From: Trichobilharzia regenti
Taxonomy: Eukaryota; Platyhelminthes; Trematoda; Strigeidida; Schistosomatidae
Length of the DNA: 64,000 bases
Assembly (NCBI GenBank): GCA_944472135.2
Contig: CALYDD020000370.1
Location: 1 to 64,000, forward strand
Direction: 5' to 3'
This document shows, piece by piece, positions 49,230-60,458 of this stretch. The position numbers and the translations under genes are program-made. Every line of letters begins with the position of its first letter. Position 1 is the first letter of the stretch. The notes beneath the pieces are model-generated. The model was not told the origin of the DNA. It saw only the letters and a list, made by a program, of their open reading frames with translations, and ran no database searches.

Positions 49230-50754
49230 CTATGGACTTATGGTGAGCTGGAGACCTGGATATTTATCCATAGTAAAGTGATGCATTAGATCACCAACAT
49301 CATATGCTGGGTCGAAAAAGCTGTCATCATTTCTGGATGGAGTACCGGAACTGGAATCGAAAGCTAAGGAATCTGAGTCACCAAGCTCTTCTTTACATGG
49401 ACCAAAATCAACATCATTCGCTCGCCAATCTGAGTTGTCAAAATCGTCTGACAATTGGAGCGATGTACTGTCCAGTTCCACACTCCTGTTGGGGGAATCA
49501 GAGTCGTCTATGTGGTATGAAGGTAAAGGTCTCTCTAACAGTGCACTCGATTCAGGAAATGTGTACTCACTGAGTTTGCAGTTGAAAGAGGTATCAGGCG
49601 AATCGCCAAGATGACATTCCGCTGGACTTGATTCGTTAGGACAGATGTTATTCTCGGAGTTAACATTCAGTACTGCAGAATCTCGGGGTAGAATTTGAGG
49701 GTGAGGCATTTGATTTGGACAAGCTGAAATCGATGGTTGTGTCAAGTGCGGTAATGAACCAGGAAACTGACTAGAAGTACTTGGTATCTGAGTAACTGGA
49801 TGAGTTGGGTGTAAATTGAAACTCTTAGACTCACGTCTTCGCAGCCTGGGATGTTCAGTCTTTTCCATAATTCCTGGACAATATTCACATTCAGGACTAC
49901 ACGGTAGGAGTGATATTCCCAGTATATCAGCTGCCAGGGTATCCCTATTCGATACATCATAATCTTCAAACATGTGGGAGAATAATGCGTCCAGACAACG
50001 GCGTATGTACTCACGTAATTCAATTAGATATTTTCTTATACGGCAGCTTATAATAGCGTTAACGACGGAAAGATTTGCCTTCTTGGTAGTACGCGCAGAA
50101 GAATTCGCTTGTCCAGATCCGCTTCGGGTTGACATATACATGTCTCTTACCTTGCTGAGAGGTGGCTTAGACAATTGTGCGTTGATAAGGGCAAATGTAA
50201 TGGACTCCCGCGACCTGCGGATTTGTTCTGCTTGACCATGTGACTGTGATCTTGTAACGGATGTGCTTGCTACACTTGCAGGACGGCTGGGTCGCGAATG
50301 AGACCTGGAATCATAATTACGAGCAGTGGAATCACCAGAATATTTTGACACATATGACGGGCATGGCGACGAAGAATTGTCATGTGAGCTCTTTACAGAG
50401 TTGGCGGAATCGGAATCATAAGATATAATTTTTCCAGACGGATTACTGGGACTGACATAATGACTGCTGCTTGGCACGGCAGAAGGGCGAGCTAGAGATA
50501 AAGTTGTATAACTGCAGATAATACTCACCTCGTTTTCGGCCAGTACGACAACTTATAGATTGGGAACCTTCTTCATGACGGTAGACAGGGGCAGTATTGG
50601 TGTTAACCCTCTTCGATGGCATACCATTGCAATTTTCGTAACCACGTGAGGTAGAAAAATTGAAGGAATGATCTAGATATTCTGGTCGGAGGACTACAAG
50701 AAGTTGCATATAAATCCTTAGCCAATTACCTGATCTTGAGTTAACATTCATCAT
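49230..50754 (-). CDS. Unknown Ser-rich protein, three visible exons (duplicate copy 1)
   Basis: Proposed exons on the minus strand: 50754-50730, 50693-50529 and 50491-49230, separated by introns of 36 and 37 bp with GT...AG ends. Spliced, they give exactly 484 codons including the stop. The N-terminal third is Ser/Arg-rich. A central basic, helix-prone block (about residues 165-235) includes NLSVVNAIISCRIRKYLIEL and HMFEDYDVSNRD. The C-terminal half is Ser/Pro- and Asp/Glu-rich, with repeated DSDS-type stretches, and likely disordered. No signal peptide or membrane segment was seen. The central block is the part kept in the third copy at 58536, so it is probably the functional core. The start is the first ATG after an in-frame TAA, but a further 5' exon is possible. 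I do not recognise the family. Confidence 0.6.
50492..50528 (-). other. Micro-intron 2, 37 bp (copy 1)
   Basis: The donor GAG|GTGAGTAT and acceptor TTTATCTCTAG|CTCGCC fit consensus. Removal joins the exon 2 frame to the long exon 3 frame, which otherwise do not match because 37 is not a multiple of three. Introns of this size at the 5' end of genes are characteristic of schistosomes. Confidence 0.7.
50694..50729 (-). other. Micro-intron 1, 36 bp (copy 1)
   Basis: It starts GTAATTGGC and ends CTTCTTGTAG. At 36 bp without a stop it would add 12 residues if retained, so splicing here is optional for the frame and rests on its ends and its similarity in size to intron 2. Confidence 0.55.
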
Positions 50755-51368
50755 TCTACATTAAAGTTACCGGTGATTATCGAAGCTATTCAGTTCGTAT
50801 GGTGTTGATGGTCTAGCAGCTGGCTGCAGCTGAACAAACGAAGGAGAAACACATCACGCGGAATCTAACCACACTCCAAGCCCTATCACGCCACTTTGGT
50901 TTGCGAACCTTTCTTTCCTCAGCCATTCACGGTTGTTTTGGTACATTCAAACAAATCTGAAATATGTTGGACTATTGAAAGCTTGTCCTCGAATTTACGT
51001 AGGCTGCCTAAAGCCGTCTTTCATCTGTCGCATTTTAATGGATCACCGCGCTAGCATATAACAAACTTGGATAAATCTGAAGTTTCCTATTCAATAGACA
51101 AGCAACAATTTATTTGACGGGCACATTCCACTCAATCACATCCATCATCACACTCGTTTGGTAGTGTTCTGGTGTACTTTGGTGAATTAATTTTAGTTGC
51201 GATTCTGACTATATAACAACTAAATGGCTTTGAACTGTTAATATTCCCTGGGTTAGAGAAGTGACATGAACAACGAATTTGTGCTCAAATGATTTCACGG
51301 AAGATAACAAGAACCTACTACACTTATTTTGATCACAATCTGAGTATTATTTTTAAATCCGGTGCGCT

Positions 51369-51593
51369 CTAGCAAGCAGCAAAGGAAATCTTCAATTCAT
51401 AAATAAGTGTTATGATTTCCTCGTCGAGCCAAGCATCGTTCACTAGCCTTTCCATAAGCGACAATGTATAAGTGGTAACTAAAGAAATAAACAGACCGCT
51501 ATTGAAACTGCACAGAAGAGGAAAACAAGCCTTTTCTCCATCAGAACTGAGAGGACTCTCGAACTCATGAATGTAGATGTCATCGGAAGACAT
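51369..51593 (-). other. Candidate 74-codon frame upstream of the gene (copy 1)
   Basis: MSSDDIYIHEFESPLSSDGE starts an acidic stretch, with LVNDAWLDEEIITLIYELK near the end. It lies 0.6 kb upstream of, and in the same direction as, the spliced gene, so it could be a 5' exon or a separate small protein. No family was recognised. An identical copy is at 56523-56747. Confidence 0.3.
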
Positions 51594-51769
51594 TATCGTG
51601 AAAGGCAGGTAATCGATTCTCCTTCTTTCGATTAAGGGAAAAATAGTATGATAGTACGGAGTTCTCTTATTATATTTCAGCTTGACAAGGTATCACAGGT
51701 TGCAGAAGAATCGAAGATTCGGGATACAGGAGGGTTTTAATCTGTGTGCTTAGATATAATGGAGGTTGT

Positions 51770-52100
51770 TCCTTCAAATTATTAACCGGGGTTTCAGTTA
51801 TCTGCTCCATTCACCAAGAGAACAACCACGAGTACACTGAGTGAGTGGGTTTCGCAGCCTTAAGTAGCAGCATCAGAAGCTCCTATGCAATGAAAATCTT
51901 TCTTCATTAGGATCATGGCAGAGTAGAATTTCCAAAAAAGGAGAAAATCTAGGATTATGCAATGCTACGCTACTGTGAACAAATCAGACTCGATGGAGAA
52001 CAAAGAAGAATTCAGTAGGCAGCTGCTAACTGTTGTGGACAGAAACTAACTGGAATCAATTGTATCCTAGTGAAATGGAATCAGGCATCGTAGAATTTAA
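51770..52100 (+). pseudogene. RTE endonuclease remnant (copy 1)
   Basis: The plus-strand reading fragments RIMQCYATVNKSD and NKEEFSRQLLTVVDRN match the order of the RTE endonuclease middle region (compare 42080-42190). Several stops break it. Confidence 0.5.
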
Positions 52101-52415
52101 ACGGATGGCGGGTCGAGTTTCACCAAGGGGAATAAACGGGAACGTAGGTATCTTTAATCTCCACAGGATATTATGATTGAGAACCTATACTTGCCATGCC
52201 GGACAACACCTATAGCACTAATTTCATCATACTACATATGTTTAGTCCAACGAAGTTATGCACGAATATGACATTGTTTCGACAGATGAGTATGGGGCAA
52301 GCCTTTCGGTAATTATAGTAATATAAACATAACCAAATTACAGTATTGATTAATTAAACTCGCCCATAACGTCTAACAAATATTGTTCGTTCAAAGTAGG
52401 CAACAACTCACCATT

Positions 52416-52936
52416 CTGTCTGTCTCTGTCTGGATTCAACATAGAACTTGGCACCGAAGTGCACCAGTTCGAGTTGCCACGTTCCAAATAGCACACAGAG
52501 GTAGACAAGAAGATGAGTGGAGAGAATCAATACAGTCTGACAAGTATAAGAGTGAAACAGAATGGGTAATGGTAGAAAGGAATATGAGAGATTACAGAGA
52601 CTGAATACATCTGCGCCAGCCATTGACAACGATTTTGAGCCATGTCACCTATTGTCTCCAGCCATTGATTCCTAGAGTTCCGAGGGCCCCAACGCGGAAG
52701 TCTGCATCTCCCTACCTGACTCAGTTTAACTGTCAAGGATTTCATGGATTGATGCCATGTTTTTGTTTGGCCACCACTGGCTCTTTTCCAACCTGTACCT
52801 ATATCAGCTAGTAATGCCCGTCGGGGGAGGCGGTGGTTAGGCATGCGCAGCACGTGACCTAGCCATCTTAGTCTATGTAACTTTATAGCCTCGTCGATTG
52901 ATTTTCTCTCTTTGCCCAACACTCTTCGCCTAACGT
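52416..52936 (-). mobile_element. 5'-truncated RTE insertion with 12-bp target duplication (copy 2)
   Basis: The duplicated site CAACTCACCATT is at 52404-52415 and 52937-52948. The insertion is 14 bp longer than in copy 1: 10 bp more in the GACA-type tail and 4 bp near 52617, which shifts the end of the RT frame. Confidence 0.9.
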
Positions 52937-53813
52937 CAACTCACCATTAAGAGATGGAAAACGATTCAAGAAATACTTATCACAAATATTCACTTCATTA
53001 TGATATCAAAATTCTTATTTTACCAGTAGTGTGTAAATACAGAGGATGCGAAACGAAAAACTATGAAGTTTGGGCGACCCTGTGTGATTAAAAACTACAG
53101 GTGTAGTGGGTAGTATAATTCACTTCTGAATGCATTTCCTTAGAAATGTTATGAGATATTTAGGAGAGACCACCTTACCAACCTCGTCATAATGTGCCAA
53201 CCTAATGAGCCAGAGAATAACAATATAGATCAGTATCGAAAAAACAGTGAAGTGACACAGAACAAAAGGAGTTTATAACACAAATAACATGTCCTCCGAA
53301 ACACTGAAATAACAGCTCTTGCTTGGTTCAATTAAAGACTCACTATATGACCGCAAGAATAACTGCTTTCTAGTAATATTGAGCAACCTGAAGTCTGAAT
53401 GGCCGTGTCTTGAGCGCATCTCGACCAAAGGTCAGACTGTTCTGAATAACTTGGAACTACTTTGTGATACTACTACTCTTGAAATGCCCAGACACGTCTA
53501 CAGAGACCTGATATTATTCTGCGTATCTTAAAATGGATTGTATTACACTTTAATAAGTATTAAATGCGCATAGCTTGGTGGATAAAGATACATTTAGATC
53601 CATTACCGTACTAAGCATCCGCAGTAAACAGATCGTTTCTATGGATTCCCAGGAAACTCTACCCCCAAAACTGTGCAACAGGTCAGCCTACTTGAAATCA
53701 AGGTGTGTGGTTAGAATAATTTAGCCTTTCCAGACACATGGCCTTTATGCACACTAACAAAAGTGAAGAAAACGCTTGTCGGTAGCACGAAATCTAGTAC
53801 TCAGCATCAGCCA

Positions 53814-54134
53814 CTACAGAATAAAGTGAACACGTGTGAGCACATCAAATACGACGTTTCGGCTTTCATAAACAAACGCTAGTAGACAACAGTTATGCAA
53901 GACTTTATACGCTACCTCTATAAACTGCATAGGTTTAGCAAGGAAGAAACCATCCACCATTTGAGGCCACCAGTCGATTTCAAGTTGACCAACGATGGAG
54001 ACAGATAGACGCTCGGGATTTACACTATTACAGTGAAAAGACGATGCTCTCAATGCGTATACAAACGATTCACAACACCGCCTACTCATATAAGCAACTA
54101 ACCAATCGTAAATTAAAATAAAATTGTCATCCAA
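53814..54134 (-). other. Unassigned 106-codon open frame (copy 2)
   Basis: Identical to the frame at 48660-48980, with the same doubts. Confidence 0.2.
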
Positions 54135-54383
54135 GTTAAACTTTATTATATAATCTAATACACAAAAAATGCAAATTTAGATTAAGAAAGGCATTGGTAA
54201 ATATATCTTTTGAACAGTGTCGAAAATGTGAAAAAAGTGCAGAGGATAACACAGACATTTGTTCATGGCAAAGTGGTATATACATATGAACCAGTACCAT
54301 GTATGTCGTCACGCAATGACGAAACAGGATATAGGTGAGATCAGGGAGCACACACAGAGGCATCTATACACAGGTAATGAGCG

Positions 54384-55908
54384 CTATGGACTTATGGTGA
54401 GCTGGAGACCTGGATATTTATCCATAGTAAAGTGATGCATTAGATCACCAACATCATATGCTGGGTCGAAAAAGCTGTCATCATTTCTGGATGGAGTACC
54501 GGAACTGGAATCGAAAGCTAAGGAATCTGAGTCACCAAGCTCTTCTTTACATGGACCAAAATCAACATCATTCGCTCGCCAATCTGAGTTGTCAAAATCG
54601 TCTGACAATTGGAGCGATGTACTGTCCAGTTCCACACTCCTGTTGGGGGAATCAGAGTCGTCTATGTGGTATGAAGGTAAAGGTCTCTCTAACAGTGCAC
54701 TCGATTCAGGAAATGTGTACTCACTGAGTTTGCAGTTGAAAGAGGTATCAGGCGAATCGCCAAGATGACATTCCGCTGGACTTGATTCGTTAGGACAGAT
54801 GTTATTCTCGGAGTTAACATTCAGTACTGCAGAATCTCGGGGTAGAATTTGAGGGTGAGGCATTTGATTTGGACAAGCTGAAATCGATGGTTGTGTCAAG
54901 TGCGGTAATGAACCAGGAAACTGACTAGAAGTACTTGGTATCTGAGTAACTGGATGAGTTGGGTGTAAATTGAAACTCTTAGACTCACGTCTTCGCAGCC
55001 TGGGATGTTCAGTCTTTTCCATAATTCCTGGACAATATTCACATTCAGGACTACACGGTAGGAGTGATATTCCCAGTATATCAGCTGCCAGGGTATCCCT
55101 ATTCGATACATCATAATCTTCAAACATGTGGGAGAATAATGCGTCCAGACAACGGCGTATGTACTCACGTAATTCAATTAGATATTTTCTTATACGGCAG
55201 CTTATAATAGCGTTAACGACGGAAAGATTTGCCTTCTTGGTAGTACGCGCAGAAGAATTCGCTTGTCCAGATCCGCTTCGGGTTGACATATACATGTCTC
55301 TTACCTTGCTGAGAGGTGGCTTAGACAATTGTGCGTTGATAAGGGCAAATGTAATGGACTCCCGCGACCTGCGGATTTGTTCTGCTTGACCATGTGACTG
55401 TGATCTTGTAACGGATGTGCTTGCTACACTTGCAGGACGGCTGGGTCGCGAATGAGACCTGGAATCATAATTACGAGCAGTGGAATCACCAGAATATTTT
55501 GACACATATGACGGGCATGGCGACGAAGAATTGTCATGTGAGCTCTTTACAGAGTTGGCGGAATCGGAATCATAAGATATAATTTTTCCAGACGGATTAC
55601 TGGGACTGACATAATGACTGCTGCTTGGCACGGCAGAAGGGCGAGCTAGAGATAAAGTTGTATAACTGCAGATAATACTCACCTCGTTTTCGGCCAGTAC
55701 GACAACTTATAGATTGGGAACCTTCTTCATGACGGTAGACAGGGGCAGTATTGGTGTTAACCCTCTTCGATGGCATACCATTGCAATTTTCGTAACCACG
55801 TGAGGTAGAAAAATTGAAGGAATGATCTAGATATTCTGGTCGGAGGACTACAAGAAGTTGCATATAAATCCTTAGCCAATTACCTGATCTTGAGTTAACA
55901 TTCATCAT
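54384..55908 (-). CDS. Unknown Ser-rich protein, three visible exons (duplicate copy 2)
   Basis: The exons at 55908-55884, 55847-55683 and 55645-54384, with 36- and 37-bp introns, give the same 483-residue protein as copy 1; I see no amino-acid difference. Both copies have the same ~0.6-kb upstream region, so both could be expressed if the promoter lies within the duplicated unit. The function is unknown. Perfect retention of the frame in both copies fits either a very recent duplication or selection. Confidence 0.6.
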
Positions 55909-56522
55909 TCTACATTAAAGTTACCGGTGATTATCGAAGCTATTCAGTTCGTATGGTGTTGATGGTCTAGCAGCTGGCTGCAGCTGAACAAACGAAGGAG
56001 AAACACATCACGCGGAATCTAACCACACTCCAAGCCCTATCACGCCACTTTGGTTTGCGAACCTTTCTTTCCTCAGCCATTCACGGTTGTTTTGGTACAT
56101 TCAAACAAATCTGAAATATGTTGGACTATTGAAAGCTTGTCCTCGAATTTACGTAGGCTGCCTAAAGCCGTCTTTCATCTGTCGCATTTTAATGGATCAC
56201 CGCGCTAGCATATAACAAACTTGGATAAATCTGAAGTTTCCTATTCAATAGACAAGCAACAATTTATTTGACGGGCACATTCCACTCAATCACATCCATC
56301 ATCACACTCGTTTGGTAGTGTTCTGGTGTACTTTGGTGAATTAATTTTAGTTGCGATTCTGACTATATAACAACTAAATGGCTTTGAACTGTTAATATTC
56401 CCTGGGTTAGAGAAGTGACATGAACAACGAATTTGTGCTCAAATGATTTCACGGAAGATAACAAGAACCTACTACACTTATTTTGATCACAATCTGAGTA
56501 TTATTTTTAAATCCGGTGCGCT

Positions 56523-56747
56523 CTAGCAAGCAGCAAAGGAAATCTTCAATTCATAAATAAGTGTTATGATTTCCTCGTCGAGCCAAGCATCGTTCACTAG
56601 CCTTTCCATAAGCGACAATGTATAAGTGGTAACTAAAGAAATAAACAGACCGCTATTGAAACTGCACAGAAGAGGAAAACAAGCCTTTTCTCCATCAGAA
56701 CTGAGAGGACTCTCGAACTCATGAATGTAGATGTCATCGGAAGACAT
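56523..56747 (-). other. Candidate 74-codon frame upstream of the gene (copy 2)
   Basis: Identical to 51369-51593. Confidence 0.3.
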
Positions 56748-56923
56748 TATCGTGAAAGGCAGGTAATCGATTCTCCTTCTTTCGATTAAGGGAAAAATAG
56801 TATGATAGTACGGAGTTCTCTTATTATATTTCAGCTTGACAAGGTATCACAGGTTGCAGAAGAATCGAAGATTCGGGATACAGGAGGGTTTTAATCTGTG
56901 TGCTTAGATATAATGGAGGTTGT

Positions 56924-57254
56924 TCCTTCAAATTATTAACCGGGGTTTCAGTTATCTGCTCCATTCACCAAGAGAACAACCACGAGTACACTGAGTGAGT
57001 GGGTTTCGCAGCCTTAAGTAGCAGCATCAGAAGCTCCTATGCAATGAAAATCTTTCTTCATTAGGATCATGGCAGAGTAGAATTTCCAAAAAAGGAGAAA
57101 ATCTAGGATTATGCAATGCTACGCTACTGTGAACAAATCAGACTCGATGGAGAACAAAGAAGAATTCAGTAGGCAGCTGCTAACTGTTGTGGACAGAAAC
57201 TAACTGGAATCAATTGTATCCTAGCGAAATGGAATCAGGCATCGTAGAATTTAA
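56924..57254 (+). pseudogene. RTE endonuclease remnant (copy 2)
   Basis: Same decayed fragment as at 51770-52100, with one base change near 57224. Confidence 0.5.
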
Positions 57255-57312
57255 ACGGATGGCGGGTCGAGTTTCACCAAGGGGAATAAACGGGAACGTA
57301 GGTCTCTTTAAT

Positions 57313-58535
57313 GAGTTCTCGGAAGGTTTATAATAATAATATATATTCTCATTTTTTACATGAGGGACGCCAGTTTACAGGCATCATCAATTCGATAAGT
57401 TACACATAAGATTACTAAGCATATTTAGTAAAGATAATACAATAAGGTACATTTTTTCCTAGGTATGTAGGATACACCAATTGTATAGGCATGCATAAAT
57501 ATTGCTTTATTAATGATATATTTCTCCCTGTTTATGCAGGAAAATACCTATTGTACAGGCATGGATAAGTCGTTATATAAATTACACATAATTTGATGTA
57601 TAATGGATTTACAGTTTGGTTGTTCTTTCTGACATCAGAGTCAGTCGGAACAGTCTGCTATAAAGTCTGTTTAGGTAGCACATAAAGAGATATAGAACTA
57701 TTGTCTTCGCATTAACAAAAAACCCAGACATCAGGTGGATGTGATACAGATATCTGGGAAAAATAAAGCTTGAAGTCAATTCTCTTATATAACTTTGTTG
57801 TGAATAGCACTCTTGGCTTGAATTTTATTGATCTATTATGTTGAGATCAGTGATATATTTGTTCCATTTTTCAGCAGTCCTATCAGGCTTGAAGACTCCT
57901 TGTGCTGGCACAAATAGTCCCATAAGTTGAAGTCGATTTCATCTGGTGGTCACAGAAGGAATCATTTGGAAATCATCTTAGTCTGAAGAAAGTAGTAGTA
58001 GGGACAACATAACGCTAAGCTGAAAAAGTAGGGGGTGTGAACTTAGATCACTATCTAGTGCATGGGACACTCAGGATCAGGTAAATAATCTTCAAAGAGT
58101 AAGGTACCATGTATGAAATTAAAAAAAGAAGTCACGAAGGTTGCCTTCACTAAAATCATCATCACAGGCCCCTGTCAGTTGATGGGCTCAAGCCAGATTA
58201 GACGAATTCAGTCGTCCGGCTAAGGCAAAATAATAACTAAAATGCGACTGGCCAGTCCGAATCCCAGATTTGTGTGACTACTACGGGCAATTCTCTCTGG
58301 AATAATTTTCTAAGGTACATACCACTGACATATGAAGTACTTTTGCATAGCGTAGTCGAATCGTTCTCACTAGAACGCATAATATTGTCTTTTGTCTTCA
58401 TTCTCTTGGGCCAAGAAGGTAAACTGATTAGTACCCAGTATCTAAACTTCGCTCGGTTTAACCACTGTTTTTCAATATCGAATACACAAACTATCAGAAT
58501 AATACGGCTGAAAGAAGGAAGAGAACAACCGTTCT
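57313..58535. other. Unique flank with degenerate short repeats and an RTE trace
   Basis: Between 57365 and 57600 a motif like AT-TGTA-AGGCAT followed by AAGT/AAAT recurs three times in a degenerate form (near 57373, 57483 and 57552). Around 58030-58085 the plus strand reads VNLDHYLVHGTLRI, similar to the SDHHLV box region of the RTE endonuclease (compare 42500-42550). No gene was recognised. Confidence 0.35.
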
Positions 58536-58737
58536 CCAGTCGACCAGAAGTGGATCTAGACAAGCGGATTCTTCTGCGCGTACTACCAAGAAGGCAAATC
58601 TTTCCGTCGTTAACGCTATTATAAGCTGCCGTATAAGAAAATATCTAATTGAATTACGTGAGTACATACGCCGTTGTCTGGACGCATTATTCTCCCACAT
58701 GTTTGAAGATTACGATGTATCGAATAGGGATATCCTG
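58536..58737 (+). pseudogene. Fragment of a third paralogue of the duplicated Ser-rich gene, inverted
   Basis: The plus strand encodes the central block, from STRSGSRQADSSARTTKK to FEDYDVSNRDIL, with about three replacements relative to the two tandem copies. It is preceded by CGTTCTCCAG, a good splice acceptor, so it looks like an exon of a genomic copy rather than a retrocopy. It breaks off exactly where the LTR retrotransposon begins; the rest, if any, is beyond the window. Confidence 0.75.
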
Positions 58738-59430
58738 TGTAAGATCAATTCAATTCCCATCCTTGAATCAAGTCAACCTGGCCCGGATCAGCCTAGCGTT
58801 GTTTCAACCCAGTTATCCATGTCTAACGTGTCCATCCCCCCTTGTTTAATGAACTGTGTGCGTGCTTTTACATCGATCCGTTTAGTTAGACCGTTGCACT
58901 CATGACCCAATCAGAGCATTTTGTGAACTATTATTTTTGCTGACCCATGTGTTGAGTACGTAACAATGTGATTGTACACTTTTTGGTTACTTGTATAAAT
59001 TCGAGATATTGTACATAATTTTTGTTTAAAACGCTTCTTGTTGAAATATACATAACTTCCGTGTACAATTGAAAAATACACTCTGCTGTTGGAGACTTCG
59101 TCTTCTCCCTGGTCACTTCTGCTTACTTGCTCCACTCACACCGTGTTGTATACTTCGGATTTATTGTAGGAGCCTACTACTCTCAACCGAAGACATTTCT
59201 ACAACCGGAACACAGCAGCTACAGCAGACGCAGTCCAAACAATTAACGTGCCCGTGGATTATATAATTAATTTGTAGTCGAGGACTTAGACGTTATCTAC
59301 AAGTAATCCTTTTTGTTGCTATAACTCGTCACTGTATTTTTGGTAATATATTGTGATTTAACACTCCACTGACTTGGATTATTACTTTTATACTTGGAAT
59401 GTTAGTGAACTCTAATATTAGTCCCCTACA
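58738..59430 (+). mobile_element. 5' LTR of a CsRn1/Boudicca-like retrotransposon
   Basis: The left edge TGTAAGATC is placed where similarity to the Ser-rich gene stops; the preceding CCTG would be the target site. The right edge CCCCTACA is followed by a primer-binding-type TGG. A TATA-like TATAAAT lies at 58994-59000. The length (693 bp) depends on the left edge, which cannot be checked because the 3' LTR is outside the window. Confidence 0.55.
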
Positions 59431-59437
59431 AATTAAT

Positions 59438-59455
59438 TGGTGAGCCCGATAAGAA
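59438..59455 (+). other. Candidate primer-binding site
   Basis: TGGTGAGCCCGATAAGAA lies 7 bp after the LTR edge. The TGG start would pair with a tRNA CCA end. I cannot name the tRNA with confidence. Confidence 0.5.
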
Positions 59456-59570
59456 CACGGATTATTTTGGCATATTCATATTCTTATTTTTGCTATTTTG
59501 TATATTCATTGTGATTTTGTGTGTGGTTTATATTTGTATCCTAATTTGTACCAATAACCCCATATTCATA

Positions 59571-60458
59571 ATGTCATCACCTCGGTCCGGTACATCAAAC
59601 GAGCAGACAACTAATAGCGAGACAAATGCCACAATAAATGCCATCACTGATTTTCGTTTACCCCAATACGGTTTCGCGGAACCAAGGATTTGGTTTGCGG
59701 TAATTGAACCGTTGCTAGAAGCACGGGGCATTAAGTCCCAAATAGCCAAATATGGTATGGTGCTGGCAGAACTCCCTCCGTCAGTATTGACAGAAATCAG
59801 CGATTTCATCGAAGATCCTCCGACGGAGCATCAATTTGATAAACTTAAAGCCCTCCTCATACAACGTACCAGTTTGTCGGATGAGAAAAGAATCCAACAA
59901 TTGCTCACAGGCTGTGATCTAGGCCCACGTAAACCATCCCAGCTACTCAGGCACATGCGCCAGTTAATCGGACATCATAAAGTAGACGAGGTAGTGCTGA
60001 AACAGATGTGGTTGCAACGTTTACCTAGAAATGTCCAGCAAATTTTAATCATCTCAGGAAAGTCGTATGACTTAGACCAACTAAGTGACATGGCAGATAG
60101 TATTATGGATGTTTTATCTGATAACACCATAAGTCACGTAGCATCTGATAGTGCCACACCGTGTCATTCCACACCCACGGCAGACACACCGATACTCGCC
60201 GCCATTGCAGACTTAGCGGCAAGGATTGACAAGTTGGAGACTAATAGGTCGGATCGACAAGTCCGGAGGCGGAGCTCACAGAGAAGGTCACCATCACGAC
60301 GACGATCCTTCTCACGACAGCGTTCTTACACGTCTTCTCGGGATAGCAATATATGCTGGTATCACTGGAAGTTTGGACGTCATGCCCTGAAATGTGTAAA
60401 ACCGTGCAGCTTTAGCGAAGCCAACCAGGCTCAGGGAAACGCCTCAGCCAGACAGTGA
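59571..60458 (+). CDS. gag: Gag polyprotein of CsRn1-clade LTR retrotransposon
   Basis: 295 residues from ATG 59571. An upstream in-frame hydrophobic extension lacks an ATG and was left out. Residues about 25-200 look like the capsid region ([46 protein letters not shown]). Residues ~235-258 are Arg/Ser-rich, suited to RNA binding. The knuckle is C262-x2-H265-x9-C275-x3-C279, the unusual CHCC type that marks the CsRn1 clade, to which the schistosome element Boudicca belongs. It packages the element RNA in virus-like particles in the cytoplasm. The stop TGA at 60456-60458 overlaps the pol ATG. The frame is intact. Confidence 0.9.
   Translation: MSSPRSGTSNEQTTNSETNATINAITDFRLPQYGFAEPRIWFAVIEPLLEARGIKSQIAKYGMVLAELPPSVLTEISDFIEDPPTEHQFDKLKALLIQRTSLSDEKRIQQLLTGCDLGPRKPSQLLRHMRQLIGHHKVDEVVLKQMWLQRLPRNVQQILIISGKSYDLDQLSDMADSIMDVLSDNTISHVASDSATPCHSTPTADTPILAAIADLAARIDKLETNRSDRQVRRRSSQRRSPSRRRSFSRQRSYTSSRDSNICWYHWKFGRHALKCVKPCSFSEANQAQGNASARQ
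60434..60440 (+). promoter_or_regulatory. Candidate -1 frameshift site GGGAAAC at the gag-pol overlap
   Basis: In the gag frame the heptamer is read G GGA AAC, the correct phase for simultaneous -1 slippage. The pol frame is open from 60416, so slippage here joins Gag to Pol 18 nt before the gag stop. A G/C-rich stem can form between GGCGAC (60460-60465) and GTCGCC (60489-60494). Its 19-nt spacing from the heptamer is longer than the usual 5-9, so stimulation by it is uncertain. Confidence 0.6.

Larger units (their letters stand above)
47019..52158. repeat. 5.14-kb direct tandem duplication, copy 1
   Basis: From CTCCACAGGATATT at 47019 the sequence repeats from 52159 with almost no change. 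The copies differ by two indels (10 bp in a TGTC/TCTG tract near 52421, 4 bp near 52617) and a few single bases, for example at 48131, 52073 and 52151. The unit holds a truncated RTE, a spliced minus-strand gene, and RTE endonuclease remains at its right end. The junction shows only two bases of shared sequence (CT). Confidence 0.9.
52159..57312. repeat. 5.15-kb direct tandem duplication, copy 2
   Basis: This repeats 47019-52158. Positions right of the two indels correspond with an offset of 5154. It ends at CTTTAAT near 57312, after which the sequence is unique. The near-identity suggests a recent event or an assembly duplication. Confidence 0.9.

Noticed and set aside
49304..50235. Plus-strand and alternative minus frames over the Ser-rich gene (also at 54458-55389)
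   Set aside because: They overlap the long exon frame and have no motifs of their own; duplicated only because the gene is.
59490..59570. Extended Gag start with a hydrophobic leader
   Set aside because: The extension has no ATG; the first ATG is at 59571.
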